DNA from: Bryoerythrophyllum caledonicum | Lineage: Eukaryota; Streptophyta; Bryopsida; Pottiales; Pottiaceae | NCBI GenBank assembly: GCA_963971425.1 | Contig: OZ020525.1 | Span: forward strand, 15,010,187-15,074,186 | Direction: 5' to 3' | DNA: 64,000 nt | Shown: positions 1 through 10,809 of the stretch, piece by piece | Numbering within the stretch: position 1 is the first letter of the stretch | How the letters are laid out: the number at the start of each line of letters is the position of its first letter | The notes under the pieces: model-generated | Databases searched by the model: none | What the model was told of the DNA's origin: nothing | Seen by the model: only the letters and a program-made list of their open reading frames with translations | Made by a program: the position numbers and the translations under genes

Positions 1-640
1 TAAAACCATAAAATGAGGCCTTATTCTCCACAATTCAGCTTGCTATCCCCCAATCACACCCTCCTATATATGCATTCTCCACTTGATGTGGTGGAAAGTA
101 GAGTAGAGTATTTGATGGCGTTACGTCATTATGGATTATTATTGCCTTGTGGACTAAGTGCATAACATATAGTAGTGACCAAGCCAACATTGCTCTATTC
201 TTCCGAAAGGCAACAGTTCTTTCGGACTCTTCCATGGTGATATTTTTTAGTTTCAAAACTTTGGTGTAGCTTGCTGCCTCTGACACCTGCTACTTAATTG
301 GAAGAATTTGCAAAGGCAATCTCCGTTTCAGCACAATGTGAATGGATAGCCTAAATTTTGATCACTCCACATGCTGAATTGGGCAAAGAAGAGCCTCGAT
401 TGATCGTTGCTCACGCTTCTCACGTTCACTTTTAGCCTTCGAAAGCTTCTCCGCAAATTCAATGTGGATTGGAATACCTGACATATTTGTGATACAAACT
501 TTTTACACCTTGTCGTATCCACCATAATTATCAAAGCCAGATAATGGCACAATTTCTGCCTTCTTTGGAATCCACACCACTCGAGAGTGCATGTGTTGTT
601 CCATTTCCGCCTTCAGCGCTTGTTCATTCCAACCAGGGTT
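1..640 (-). pseudogene. Kinase-like pseudogene, copy 1 (partial)
   Basis: Read on the minus strand from about 640 to the window edge. A single frame gives a Gly-rich loop region (SGFDNYGGYDKV), then after an in-frame TAA at 503-505 a stretch with EFAEKLSKAKSE, two further in-frame stops, and then the catalytic-loop signature HNDVTPSNTLLYF followed by GGCDWGIAS. HxDxxxxN is the protein-kinase catalytic loop, and DWG stands where kinases carry the Mg-binding DFG. A TGA at 35-37 breaks the frame again, but similarity to copy 2 (6979-8178) continues towards position 1. There are at least four in-frame stops and no frameshift in the visible part. It is a dead member of an intronless, repeated kinase-like family, possibly carried by a mobile element. 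The exact kinase family is not recognised. Confidence 0.7.
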
Positions 641-664
641 ACCAATCCGACGTCCTTGGGGATT

Positions 665-1010
665 TGGGAGCGTCCTGAGATGTCGACCGGACAAGAACGT
701 CCGGACATCTCGTCGGATGCATCGTCGGCGGGATTAAAAATCATTAATCCAGGGCCACAGTAAATATTTTTAGTGAAATTATTTTTACTGAAATCAGACG
801 GCACGGGCGGACGGCAAAATTGGTCGGCACGAGCCATTATCGACTGTTTGATTCCGCGTGGAACAACGTGGACATCTCGCGGCCGTCAGATCGTGCGGAT
901 GGCTCGCCGACCGTTTGATCGCACGGACGGAGAGCCGGCCGTCCGATCGCACGGATGGCCCAACGGCCGTCCAATCGCAATCGGTTGGCCCGCCGTCTAA
1001 TTGCACGTCA
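665..1010. repeat. GC-rich CGGACGGCC-type tract 1
   Basis: GC-rich island in AT-rich flanks, made of shuffled words such as GGCCGTCCGATCG and CGCACGGACGG. It lies directly upstream (minus-strand sense) of kinase-like copy 1. Related tracts occur at 5270-5560, 6300-6780 and 13540-13700. ORFs crossing it are compositional artefacts. Confidence 0.7.
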
Positions 1011-1084
1011 CACTCTTCTCTATAACCTGTTGATTCCAATTTTATGTAGCAATCGCCCATCGGGTCAAAATTGCATGAGTTATG

Positions 1085-1275
1085 AGTGGATGAACATTTT
1101 TGGCGGAATACTTCGTCCGTTCATAAGTCCTTCATCATTTGTCGGATTGTTAGTTGCCACACCATTCTGAAATTAGCAACATAATTTCTAGAGCGTAATG
1201 TATTACAAATATGGTATCCCATGTGAACGGCAAAGACAAATCTGTAATGGTTCAAAAAAAATTCCTTCGATTCAT
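1085..1275 (+). repeat. Dispersed repeat, paralogous to 4525-4715
   Basis: About 190 bp sharing an ordered series of words with 4525-4715 in the same orientation: gcggaatacttcgtcc / gagtacttcatcc, ccattctgaaatt / ccattccgaaatt, and gtattacaaatatgg / gtattagaaatatgg. No coding content was seen. Confidence 0.55.
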
Positions 1276-1417
1276 GGATCTTTCTTTTATTGAGATGTAC
1301 TGATCATGCACAACCTTCGTCTAATCCTTGAAGGAACAAATCACCCCCGGGGAGAAACTTTTCACTTCGTGCACGTTCCTATAATTGTGATTTTAATTGG
1401 AATTTTGTGACTTCCAT

Positions 1418-1478
1418 AATGTTCCCACTAGGCTTGTATTAACATAGATTTCTATAATGCAAGCCTAGTGGGAACATT
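1418..1478. repeat. Perfect 19-bp inverted repeat (hairpin)
   Basis: AATGTTCCCACTAGGCTTG at 1418-1436 is followed, after a 23-nt spacer, by its exact reverse complement at 1460-1478. Transcribed, it would form a perfect 19-bp stem. It may be a short fold-back or a small-RNA-like hairpin. Nothing next to it identifies a role. Confidence 0.8.
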
Positions 1479-3470
1479 AATTTTGTCCCACTTGGATCTC
1501 TAGAGAAAAAGCAATGCTTTTCTAATCACACATAGTTTGACTCCGCACAACTCCAAACGTTTTGCTATAAGCTTCCATTGATTTTAAGAGTCTTTGTAAT
1601 ACTAGATCGTACCTAGGTTTCTTAAAAACGTCAATAAATATTTCATGTCTTCAATGAAAGATCTAATTTCCAAGCAAAGTAAAAAATGTTCACACATTTC
1701 TAGGTAGTGTAATGAGAACCACTAATAATTTTGGACATTTTCATATCTTTGGATCTAGGTTTTTGTAAGGTTTAAAAGTTAAAACGGATCAACTCACAAT
1801 ACACCCAAGACTCACACATATTCTCCTTCTGATTCCAAACCCATTCCTCGGATGGTCTAGCGTCTATTGTATTGTAATTTGACTCTAATTTCTATATAAA
1901 AACTCTCTTCCATTAACAAAACTTAAGTTTTAACCCAAACTCTTAAGAATTTAAGGTTGTTATGCATCTCTCTTAAGGAACAAGGTATTAATTGAACGCA
2001 AGGACTAAGTGCCTAGTAGGAACATTATTCCTTTATCAATTGTGCATGTGGTCAACCGTGAAGACTCTCAATCCATGCCTAGATAGGCCAATGGAAGATT
2101 CCATCAAATTTCAATACAAATCATTAATTATGTTCTCCTTAGAATTCAAACCTTACCTCATGCAATAAAGCTTTCTCCAATTTCACTTAATCATTACAAT
2201 CCTCTTATGTTCATGTTAGTCTCAAAGAATAACACAAAGTTGGTTTAAGTCTAGGAAATTATCTCAATTTCCATTACACTTAATTCTCAATTGTCTTCGT
2301 TACATAAAACACAAATGCTAATAATCCACCTTAAGGAATATTTCCTTTCTAGGTTAGACTTAATTCAACTTATTAACGTGCACATAACACTCTTAACATG
2401 CTATGCATGAAGGAATGCATCTCTCTTGATGATTTTTTATATCATTAGCATTAAAAATTACTCATACTCTTATGCCTCTTTAATTTTCAACTCTCAAACT
2501 TAAATCCTTATCAAGTGGCAAGTGCCCATGCATTCCTGGAAATATTGCATTACGTCACCGATTACACATTAACACACACACATGAATCTCTCATTCATGA
2601 AATCACTCCTTAACATCTACAATGCCACTCAAAGCTTCAATCAAATCATACTCTTACTTGCACTCAAGTTTACATTAATTTAATTCAATCACACTCACAT
2701 CTCATCACAATGTTTATAATTAATCTTGATACACACAAAATTGTATTAGTTAGACAAATTAGAGTAATTCTCTAATTTATAATGAAGTACTAATATTCAA
2801 TGTATTACAAATGACTCAATTCACAAAATTAAGACAATAATTACACAATGAATAATCACATATATTAATCATAAATCAAATACATATAGCAACCAAAAAA
2901 ACTAGCTTCCAAAGCTAGGACACACTCCAATCTTCAACGTGGTAGTGGTGGAATTATTGTAATTCCAATGCTATTTATAATCTAAAATTTGGGGAAGACA
3001 CCTCTTGGGAAGAAGTGGGTATTATAACTTCTTTAACTTCCACAACCGTTCATAAAATGGATGCACTTCTTCAAATCTTAACTAACTTTTAATGAACTCT
3101 TGGCTTAATATGTCTTTTAGCTATTTAAAATAATTGATATGAACTTTTAACACTAATTACTAATTTTTGAATATATACACAACCCTTTTTACACTTAAGA
3201 TTTTGAAAAAAACTATTTTTTATGCTTTACAGTTTTATTTTACTATATGATGCAATATATGTCATCCTTTTTACTGTTGGGATTCTCATTTTATGACAAA
3301 TTAGGTTCACCACAAAAAAATAAATATATATCATGATAGTATTTGAACCCCAATCCCTTCCACAATGTTTTTGAATATTTTGCACCCTTCATATTTCTCT
3401 TTGATTTTTCTTGTAAGGAACTAACATTGACAATTGTATATCAAATTTTTGCAGAAAATTTGATCCTAAA
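1479..3470. other. AT-rich non-coding stretch
   Basis: No ORF above background, no gene signature and no clear repeat structure apart from simple AT-rich sequence. It is probably old, decayed intergenic DNA. Confidence 0.6.
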
Positions 3471-3479
3471 CTAATGCTC

Positions 3480-3920
3480 AATATTGACATCATAAAAATT
3501 CAAAGAGAGATGATCCACAAAACACATGGAAGAGAAAAAAAAAATCTTGTTTTTTGCTTCAAACTGTATAATCTCTCAATCCGTACCGTCAACTTTCATG
3601 AAAATTTGAAAGCATGTTATTCTAAATGTATTGTTGAGAATGTCACAGTTAAAGTAGAGCTTCGAGCTATTTTTTCCCTCATTTCTTTTTGCACAAAGTA
3701 AATGTACATTTTTGATGAGAAATACTCAAAGAATTTTAGGGGTTCAGCTTGCAAAAGAAACTTATTGAAAATTTAACGACAGGAAAAAAATTTCCAACTT
3801 ATATGAGATGATGTGGTCAAAATTTCGTGAAATTTAACCACTTGAATTGAAAGATGATTGCAGTCAAGGTAAACATAATAAATCCCATAAAGTGCACTTA
3901 GGTCCGCAGGGGTTAAACTT
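3480..3920 (-). repeat. AT-rich dispersed repeat ending in a TTAA-type terminus
   Basis: 3545-3610 resembles the reverse complement of 9070-9200 and also resembles 41650-41710 in the same orientation (caatccgt.ccgtca, gcttcaaac.gtataatct words). 3712-3860 resembles 12205-12300 (aatactcaa.gaattttaggg). It ends near GCAGGGGTTAA at about 3906-3916, like the TTAA-flanked ends elsewhere in the window. Confidence 0.45.
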
Positions 3921-4524
3921 ATATGGCTCAAGAGTAAGATGAGTTCAGATTCTTGTTACAAATTTTTTGCCAATAATGTTTCCAATGATAACTAGTAGTG
4001 TGGTCTTTCTGACAAAAATAATTAAAACAATAATTCTAAATAATCATTATTTTTTCCTTGAACGCATAATCAATTTCAATCAATAGTAGTAGCATGATAG
4101 GTGCAAGAGTGATATTCCATATAACATGTTTATCAATATGAAATTCATGCATGAATATATACAAATTTTGATGGTGGTTGGTTTTCCAAATATATCTCGC
4201 TTAATATGTAAATTTCGGAATACATGCCACTGCCATATCTAACTATGGAAGATCTAGCCACTATCTTTTGCCACTAGGACTGTACCCGTACCTTTTATTA
4301 AAATGTGGCACTATTGGGCTATTCCATAATTCTATCGTGGAATTCTAAATATAGAAAGTGGTCCACATCCAATGATTTAAGCTTATGAGCTCGACCTTGT
4401 AGTGTATTTCTAAATTTTGAGATCTCAATGATAAGTGCTTTTGAGGGCTTCTACGCTCTTCTTTTTGACATGCTCATTCCAAGATGGTATGGCAACAGTC
4501 CATTGCATAACTAATGGATGTGTT

Positions 4525-4715
4525 ACATGCGGATGAACTCTTCCAATGGAGTACTTCATCCATTTAGAAGTCGTTGGTTCTTTGTCAGATTCTCAGATGC
4601 CATACCATTCCGAAATTGACAATATAATCTCAAGAGCATTGTGTATTAGAAATATGGATTTTCATATGAACAAGGAAGTCCAATTCTACCGGTCCAACAC
4701 TTGATCTTTTAACTT
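4525..4715 (+). repeat. Dispersed repeat, second copy of 1085-1275
   Basis: Same orientation as the first copy with many substitutions and small indels. The shared words are given under the 1085-1275 entry. The flanking 3920-4525 is AT-rich and shows no gene. Confidence 0.55.
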
Positions 4716-4984
4716 TTGCGCTTTTTTTAAAAATTCCAAGTGTGTTTAGAAAGTTCAACCTTGATTCAAACCCCCAACTTCCAATTCTATCTGAAACACA
4801 AACATTGCCACCCCAGAATGGTGTAGAGGTTGGAAATATTTTAAGACATTGCTAAGGTAATCACATTGTTTGTAGAACATTATCGACATTATGATTTTGG
4901 AAAGTATCGTTAAACACTTGCACCTTTCTCCAAGTTCCAAATTCACTACATACATACTTGCAAAAATAATTACTTCTTTCAAAT

Positions 4985-5900
4985 GTAATGTTGGAGACGC
5001 TGAAATGTATAAAATTTTCTCATTCCACACATCCACTTATACGAAAAATAATCAATCAAGTTTATTTAAAAACATGTAACATACAATGTATATTCTTTGT
5101 TTACATTGACATGGCCGCAATGTAGAAATAAACATCCTCTAGAAGATCTTAAAAAACGACCTTCGGAATTTATAGAATAGTGTTCATGGACCAAGACATT
5201 ATCCACATAGACTACATAACAACGTGCCCATGTACAATTAATCTTCATCTAAGTTAGTATCATGTCTTGGACGTCGCCCAACCTCACTTGAGATTGCTCA
5301 GGCTGTCCGATGGCAGACAGACTTGGCCATAATGCTCGATCGGACGGCCGCGCAATCGAAACCATCAATCGTAGCCGTGTGATCACTCTCATCCATTCGT
5401 GGCCGTTTGATTGCGGACGCACTCGGTTGCGGCCACCTAATCGGACGGTCTCGCTCCACCCGATCGAACATCCTTGATCAATCGACTCGAGATCAGTCGG
5501 TCCGCACTTGGTGGTCGACCGCCATGTCGTCCGCCCCTAGAGCTTTGCAGACGGCCACCATGCCACCAAGCCTCAAATTTCAGCAACTCCCTCCCCTCTC
5601 CTCCACTTCTCTCTACTCTTTGGCAACACAAAAGTGGTTTAGAACTTTTCTATTTCGGGTAGTTTGACATTGCACGTGTAGTCTAAATAAGGAGAAAAAG
5701 TCACATGTATTACTAGTCAGAGGCATGTCTGGAAGATTTTATGCGAATACAGTTGGATATTCCATTCCAAATATCCTATGCGCTCGGAAACATATGAAGA
5801 ATAGAACTTGTGAACGGTGGTTCTACTTAAAATAGACTACATAAGAAATATTGATTCATTTTCTTCCTTTACTAACCACAAGCATATTGGAATGGCCGAT
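4985..5900 (-). mobile_element. Deleted copy of the BED-finger ORF element (cf. 12312-14025)
   Basis: 4995-5035 (ctcattccacacatccactt) and 5240-5290 (aatcttcatct, then tcatgtcttgg, cgcccaacctcacttgag) match 12330-12435, the 3' flank and C-terminal end of the minus-strand ORF at 12376-13413. The sequence then jumps to the GC-rich tract (5270-5560). It next matches the other flank of that ORF at 5655-5895, with tgacattgcacgtg, cgaatac.gttggatattccatt and ttggaatggcc corresponding to 13790-14025. About 1 kb of coding sequence is therefore missing. No intact coding region remains. Confidence 0.6.
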
Positions 5901-5970
5901 TGCCAGGCTGTCCGCACGGCCGTTGGTTTTTTGCCATTTGAGCGTCCCCCCTGCCGTCCACCTCGCCAAC

Positions 5971-6106
5971 CGCTCATCGTTCGGTCCTTGGGCGTTCGCT
6001 CCGCGGACTGCATAGCCGACCGCCGTTTGGTCGGCCCTTGGGCGTCCGCCCCGCCGACGGCCTGGCCGATCGTCGTGCTGTCGGCCCTTGGGCGTCTGCT
6101 GTGCGC
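5971..6106. repeat. 50-bp tandem repeat, about 2.7 copies
   Basis: TCGG(T/C)CCTTGGGCG recurs at 5981, 6031 and 6081, exactly 50 bp apart, inside GC-rich sequence of the same CGGACGGCC flavour. The ORF across it is repeat-derived. Confidence 0.85.
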
Positions 6107-6299
6107 TTTATACTGTTGAAAGCGTATTTTTAAGGTGCTTTCAACGATATATTACACATTCCTAAACTTCCAAAAATGAGGGAGTTATGGCCAAAAAACC
6201 CGGGACAACCCAATTTAGGAACATTGCTAAGTGTTCCGACAGCGTAGTCAAATGAACCGCAACTCCAAATTGAGTGCGGTTTTTTTTTCCCAGTTTTGT

Positions 6300-6790
6300 A
6301 CTAGTGCAGGGGGGCGCTCAAATGGCAAAGACCGACCGCCGTGCGGACGGCCAGGAAGTCAGCCGCGCGGATGGGTGAGGGCCGACCGTCGTGCGGACCT
6401 GAAATGAGGCTCCATGTGCTGTTTTTTTNNNNNNNNNNNNNNNNNNNNNNNNNNNNNNNNNNNNNNNNNNNNNNNNNNNNNNNNNNNNNNNNNNNNNNNN
6501 NNNNNNNNNNNNNNNNNNNNNNNNNNNNNNNNNNNNNNNNNNNNNNNNNNNNNNNNNNNNNNNNNNNNNNNNNNNNNNNNNNNNNNNNNNNNNNNNNNNN
6601 NNNNNNNNNNNNNNNNNNNNNNNNNNNNCGCTGCCGTCGGGGCAATCGGACGGCGGCTCGGCCGTCCGCCCGATCGGACGGCCGCGATCCGATCGCGCGG
6701 GCGCGCGATGGCCGCCTGATCGGACGGCCGTGGTGGCGGTCGGCCTCATGGCCGTCCGCCACCCTTTAAAAGGCCGTCCGCACTCCTTCA
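6300..6790. repeat. GC-rich CGGACGGCC-type tract upstream of kinase-like copy 2
   Basis: Words such as GATCGGACGGCCG and GACCGCCGTGCGGACGGCC fill both sides of the assembly gap. The tract ends about 190 bp before the kinase-like coding remnant that starts near 6979. That is the same arrangement as at copy 1 and at the BED-finger ORF. Confidence 0.7.
6429..6628. other. Assembly gap (200 N)
   Basis: A run of exactly 200 N, the usual placeholder for a gap of unknown size. It falls in the GC-rich repetitive tract, which would be hard to assemble. Translations across it are meaningless. Confidence 0.99.
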
Positions 6791-6978
6791 TGGTCATATT
6801 CATTATTTTGAGACAATTTCAAAGTTTTGAGACTTTTTGTCTATAATTTCATCTGAGTCTTGCATGATTTTCTCATAGAATTGAATGTCAGATTCTATTA
6901 GAAAAATAGTCTTCCATCCTTGGAAAGCAAGTACGTAAGATATCGGGATGAGGGCCCTCAGAAGTTTCGGAGGGACAT

Positions 6979-8178
6979 GTGGCAGCACATGACGGACGCG
7001 CTTCAAGCCCCGGTGTGGAATACGGAGACCCAGAAGCGGGGTTTTTGAAGTTCGTGGATGACAGAGTGCACGATGCACTCTGGAATGCCAAGAACTTATT
7101 GACCAAATTTGGGAGACTTAATCGGGCGGCTGATGGGGATTTTAACGACGTGTTGTTGAAGGCCGATTTATTTCTTGCCCAAATGAAGCCGTTTGCCAAA
7201 ATTCAAAACATGTGTGGCTCCGTGGGATGGTGGAACTTGACGGAGGGGCACAAAGAGGACCTAATGCGGAAAACTCATATGATTGTCATTCCGCCAATAG
7301 CCACGGTTATACGGATTGACAATGTCAATCGGAGAGGTGGATACGCCACTATTTGCAAAGTCCGCATAGAGGGTGCTCCGAGCATTGAAAAATTATGGGA
7401 ATTTGCCGCCAAATTGTCGAACCAATCGGAGACACGGCCGGACTTGGCAAAAGTGGAGCATCAGAATGAGTCGATGGCAGTAAGGATTCCACATTCGGGT
7501 GTCATCCAATTCATGGCCATTCATCCGAACAAGTACGAAGGCTATGCGTATTGGTGGAATGGCGGGACAATTCGAGAGATGCTGAACTGAGATTTTAAGT
7601 ATGGTGACGATGTCTATGTACATTTGAACTATGGGAATTTTCCTGAGGATGAGGTTATTCGAGCTCATCAGTTGGTTCATTTTCACAAAAAACGGACCGA
7701 GCTTGCGTGGGCGTTGTTGCGCATCATGAACGAGGTCCACAAGAGCAACAATTTTCACAACGACTTGTCTCCGAATAATATCCTCCTCCACTTCCCTCTA
7801 GATGAATCGCTAGTGTATATTGGAGTATGGGATTGGGGCATGACCACGAAGGTTACCAAACCAATGTAATCTCTTTACACGTTCACGAATCGTGAAGACA
7901 TGGCCGAGACTTTGCGAAGGCGATGGTGGGTGGATCCGCGGGTTGCGTACTTGCACAAACCAAATGCGGATGTGCAAATGATTCCGAAGTTATCAATGGC
8001 TTCGGAAGAGTACGCTACGGCCCGGATAGCGCAACGAATCAACGGGCGGACAATGTCCATGGACTACGAGAAATTGCAACGCGAATCTCAGTTCCGTAGT
8101 ATTCTCAAATCAGGAATTTGCGAATACATTTCATATGTACATGGGCTAAGTCTGCAACAAAGACGGAGAGGGCGCTAG
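6979..8178 (+). pseudogene. Kinase-like pseudogene, copy 2
   Basis: One continuous frame of 400 codons with just two in-frame stops (TGA 7588-7590, TAA 7867-7869) and no frameshift. In order: an N-terminal region of about 110 residues, a Gly-rich-loop-like segment (NRRGGYATICKVRIEG), an alpha-rich stretch, then FHNDLSPNNILLHF (HxDxxxxN catalytic loop), IGVWDWGM (DWG in place of DFG) and a C-lobe remainder ending GLSLQQRRRGR. The N-lobe is poorly conserved and no clear VAIK lysine was identified. It is the same family as copy 1 at 1-640. The true start is unclear: an in-frame TGA lies at 6949-6951 and an ATG at 6948 is out of frame. No introns are seen. It could be a retro- or transposon-borne kinase. 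A fungal FunK1-like relationship is possible but unproven. Confidence 0.7.
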
Positions 8179-8179
8179 A

Positions 8180-8980
8180 GGGTTGTTTCATATCATTACA
8201 TGCTTCAGCGACACATACAATTGGCCCACGCCTCATGAGCATTTTCGGTCCACGTATTAGTAATACATAGGTTTTATTTTATTCCTTCCGGCATTATTAG
8301 ACTGTACTGGATAGCATCCACGTTTTAAAGTGACTATAGCAATAGTCTTATATTAATATGTAGTGCATGCCTTTGAAATTTGGGCACGACAAGTAATTTT
8401 TTTTTTCATGTAGGCGTGCAAAGACCGACATTTATTGTATTTTATATGGTTTTGCTTGTGGCATAGTTCCGATTTTTTAACTTATCAATGTGTTTAATTT
8501 CAGAATTATTGTAGAAAATAATTTAGAAGGAAATCACCTCAAAATATCCAAATCCAACCTTATGATGATATTTCCCTACACACCAATTTTTAGAGGTAGA
8601 GAAGAACTGTAGCATATTCAAAACAAGTGCGCTAATACTGGAGTTTAAATAGTGCCATTCCACGTTTTATTTTTTTATGAACTAAATTTGTTTCCAAATG
8701 ATAATCCAAACTATGAGTAAGAAGGTTTTCACTACATGTTGTTGAAAAAGCAAAATGTGTAAAATATGACGATCTCTAGGTTTTATGTAGAGAAGACGTA
8801 TTTCAAATTTTACGAGTTTGGGTTTGAAATTTTTTGTTAGTGCCCATGGCACTAAATCATACATAACCTCAACTATTTTATGTTTTTTCAATATAATTTA
8901 GCATTTCTAGAAATTACCTCCATTTGAAACGCCTCCTCAGTCCCTACTCATACAACATGTCTCCTATATCCCCTAAGGTA
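8180..8980. other. Non-coding stretch after the kinase-like remnant
   Basis: AT-rich with no supported gene. Around 8580 there is a caccaatttttaga motif that recurs at 9305 and 31000 as part of a dispersed repeat. Confidence 0.5.
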
Positions 8981-8984
8981 CCGT

Positions 8985-9520
8985 GACAGTTTTACACCGA
9001 AAACACTTCAAAATTGTTGGATTCTAATGCAATGAACAAAGAAGGAAACCAAAACTTCAATTTCTAGTTCTGACCATAGGATCTCAATTAAGACTTATTA
9101 GAAAATATGTTTACAAAATTTCATAAACTTTGACCGCATAAATTGAAAGATTATAGTGTTTGAAGTGAAGCAAAATTTGGTTCATTTTCTTCACTGCGTT
9201 TAGTGGATCAACAAACTTTGACTTTACCTGGTGTCAAATTTTTGCACTACACAAGGTCTAAATCCATTACCATCTTGTTAAGCATGATGTTAGTTCCTTA
9301 TACACCAATTTTTAGAAATAGAGGATAGGTGTAGCATATTCAAAACAACTGTGCAAGGAGTGGAGGTTCAAAATTTGCCAATTCAAACTTTTATTTTTTG
9401 TGAACTTAATATGTTTTAGATTGATAATCCGAATGGTCAATAAGAAGGTTTACACCACATATTAATGTGAAAAAAAATAAAAAGTAAAAAATATAAAGAT
9501 ATCTAGGTTTTATGTGGAAA
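8985..9520 (+). repeat. AT-rich dispersed repeat, paralogous to 30705-31220
   Basis: Ordered similarity with 30705-31220 in the same orientation: aacacttcaaaatt, agtgtttgaagtgaag, aacaaactttg, and tacaccaatttttaga near the end. Related inverted pieces lie at 3545-3610 and 41650-41720. Non-coding. It is probably a non-autonomous element, but its ends are not resolved. Confidence 0.6.
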
Positions 9521-9529
9521 TGAATTAGT

Positions 9530-10265
9530 ATTTTTGGTGCCTTGCCCGACAATGAGTGACAATGTGTGAAAATGTTTGACTTGAGTTGGTATGCTATTTT
9601 TCACAAAGACAAGAGTTTTTTTTACAATGTTAAGGGAAACAATATTACTTGCGAGTATTGAAAATCTCACTTTCAATAGAGTGTCTTAGCAAAAGTTTTT
9701 GGAGGTGCCCGAGGTGCCCGCTCTCCCCAATTGAAATTCAAAACCCTATAACTTTTTCATCAAATGTCCAATTTAAGAAAAACTTGTTTTCCCACTAAGG
9801 TATCGGTAATGCCTTTCTATAGTAAAAATTTCAAAGATGAATGTTGTAAATTGACACCATAGGAACCTGACCAAACTTTCAAAAAGCCCATTTTTGACAC
9901 TTGGTCCTTTAGGGGATATACTTACTTGCCTTAGAAGTTAAATATTCATACTTCAACATTTTTACTTTGTCAAAATATACTATTTTTTTGTCTCTTTATA
10001 TACTTTTCAATACACGTCTAAGTTCTAACTATATGAGAATTCGGTCTACTTCATGGAGTAATTTTCACACCCATTTGCATCTATAGAAGTTTAGTAGCGG
10101 TTCTCCAATGCATTAGAACAACCATTTTAATGCGTTTCCTACATTATAAAATAATTTTAAAAATTATTCATTTGAAAATTTTATAGAAAATTGGAAGAGT
10201 AGAGAAGGAGCGGGTTACAAACATTAAGTGTTTGTTAATAGTGTTGGTGATGATTTTTAACACTT
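9530..10265. other. AT-rich stretch with no recognised feature
   Basis: No ORF, RNA gene or clear repeat ends were seen. Confidence 0.5.
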
Positions 10266-10269
10266 AGCC

Positions 10270-10620
10270 ATAATCATCCGCGGACGATTTTTCATCCGGA
10301 GACTATTTTTTGTCCACGGACTGTTTTTTCAACCACGGACTGTTTTTCCATGTGTAGACTATTTTCATCTGCAGTGGATGAAACTGTAATTTGGCCAGAT
10401 TATAGTAATAGTGAGTTAATATCTCCTAAAATAATCATTATTTTTGAATTCTGGCTTTGGATATCGACTCTCTAGGGGGGTTTTTATTTAGTGAAAAAAA
10501 AATTGCGTAGAAGGTTTTTCAAAAACCACATTATTGTGAGTGTTTATAAATCATTTTAAGGAAGTTCAATGCCTAACTTTGTAGGTAGATTGCTAGGGCA
10601 TATTTACTCGATTTTAAATA
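10270..10620 (+). repeat. Dispersed repeat shared with the leader of retroelement A (48590-48930)
   Basis: Matching ordered words occur in the same orientation: gtggatgaaactgtaatttgg / atggataaaattgtaatttgg, agtgagttaatatct / tatgagttaatatct, and aaaccacat.attgtg. The 5' part is a degenerate minisatellite of (c)cacggactgtttttc units. Confidence 0.55.
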
Positions 10621-10809
10621 TCCATAACAATTTGAAGCAATGAAGTATATGCAATGATTGATACAAACATGCATACATTAAAATGCAGAGGCATCCAAAT
10701 ATGAATAGCAAAAATGCTTATAGGAAGATTTTGTTGTATTCATTCATATTGTATAATGTATTTGGTCTACTATTTGGTGTACTCTATGGAGAAATTTCCA
10801 CACACTAAA

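Noticed and set aside
6301..6803. ORFs spanning the N gap
   Set aside because: Translation of N and GC-rich repeats only.
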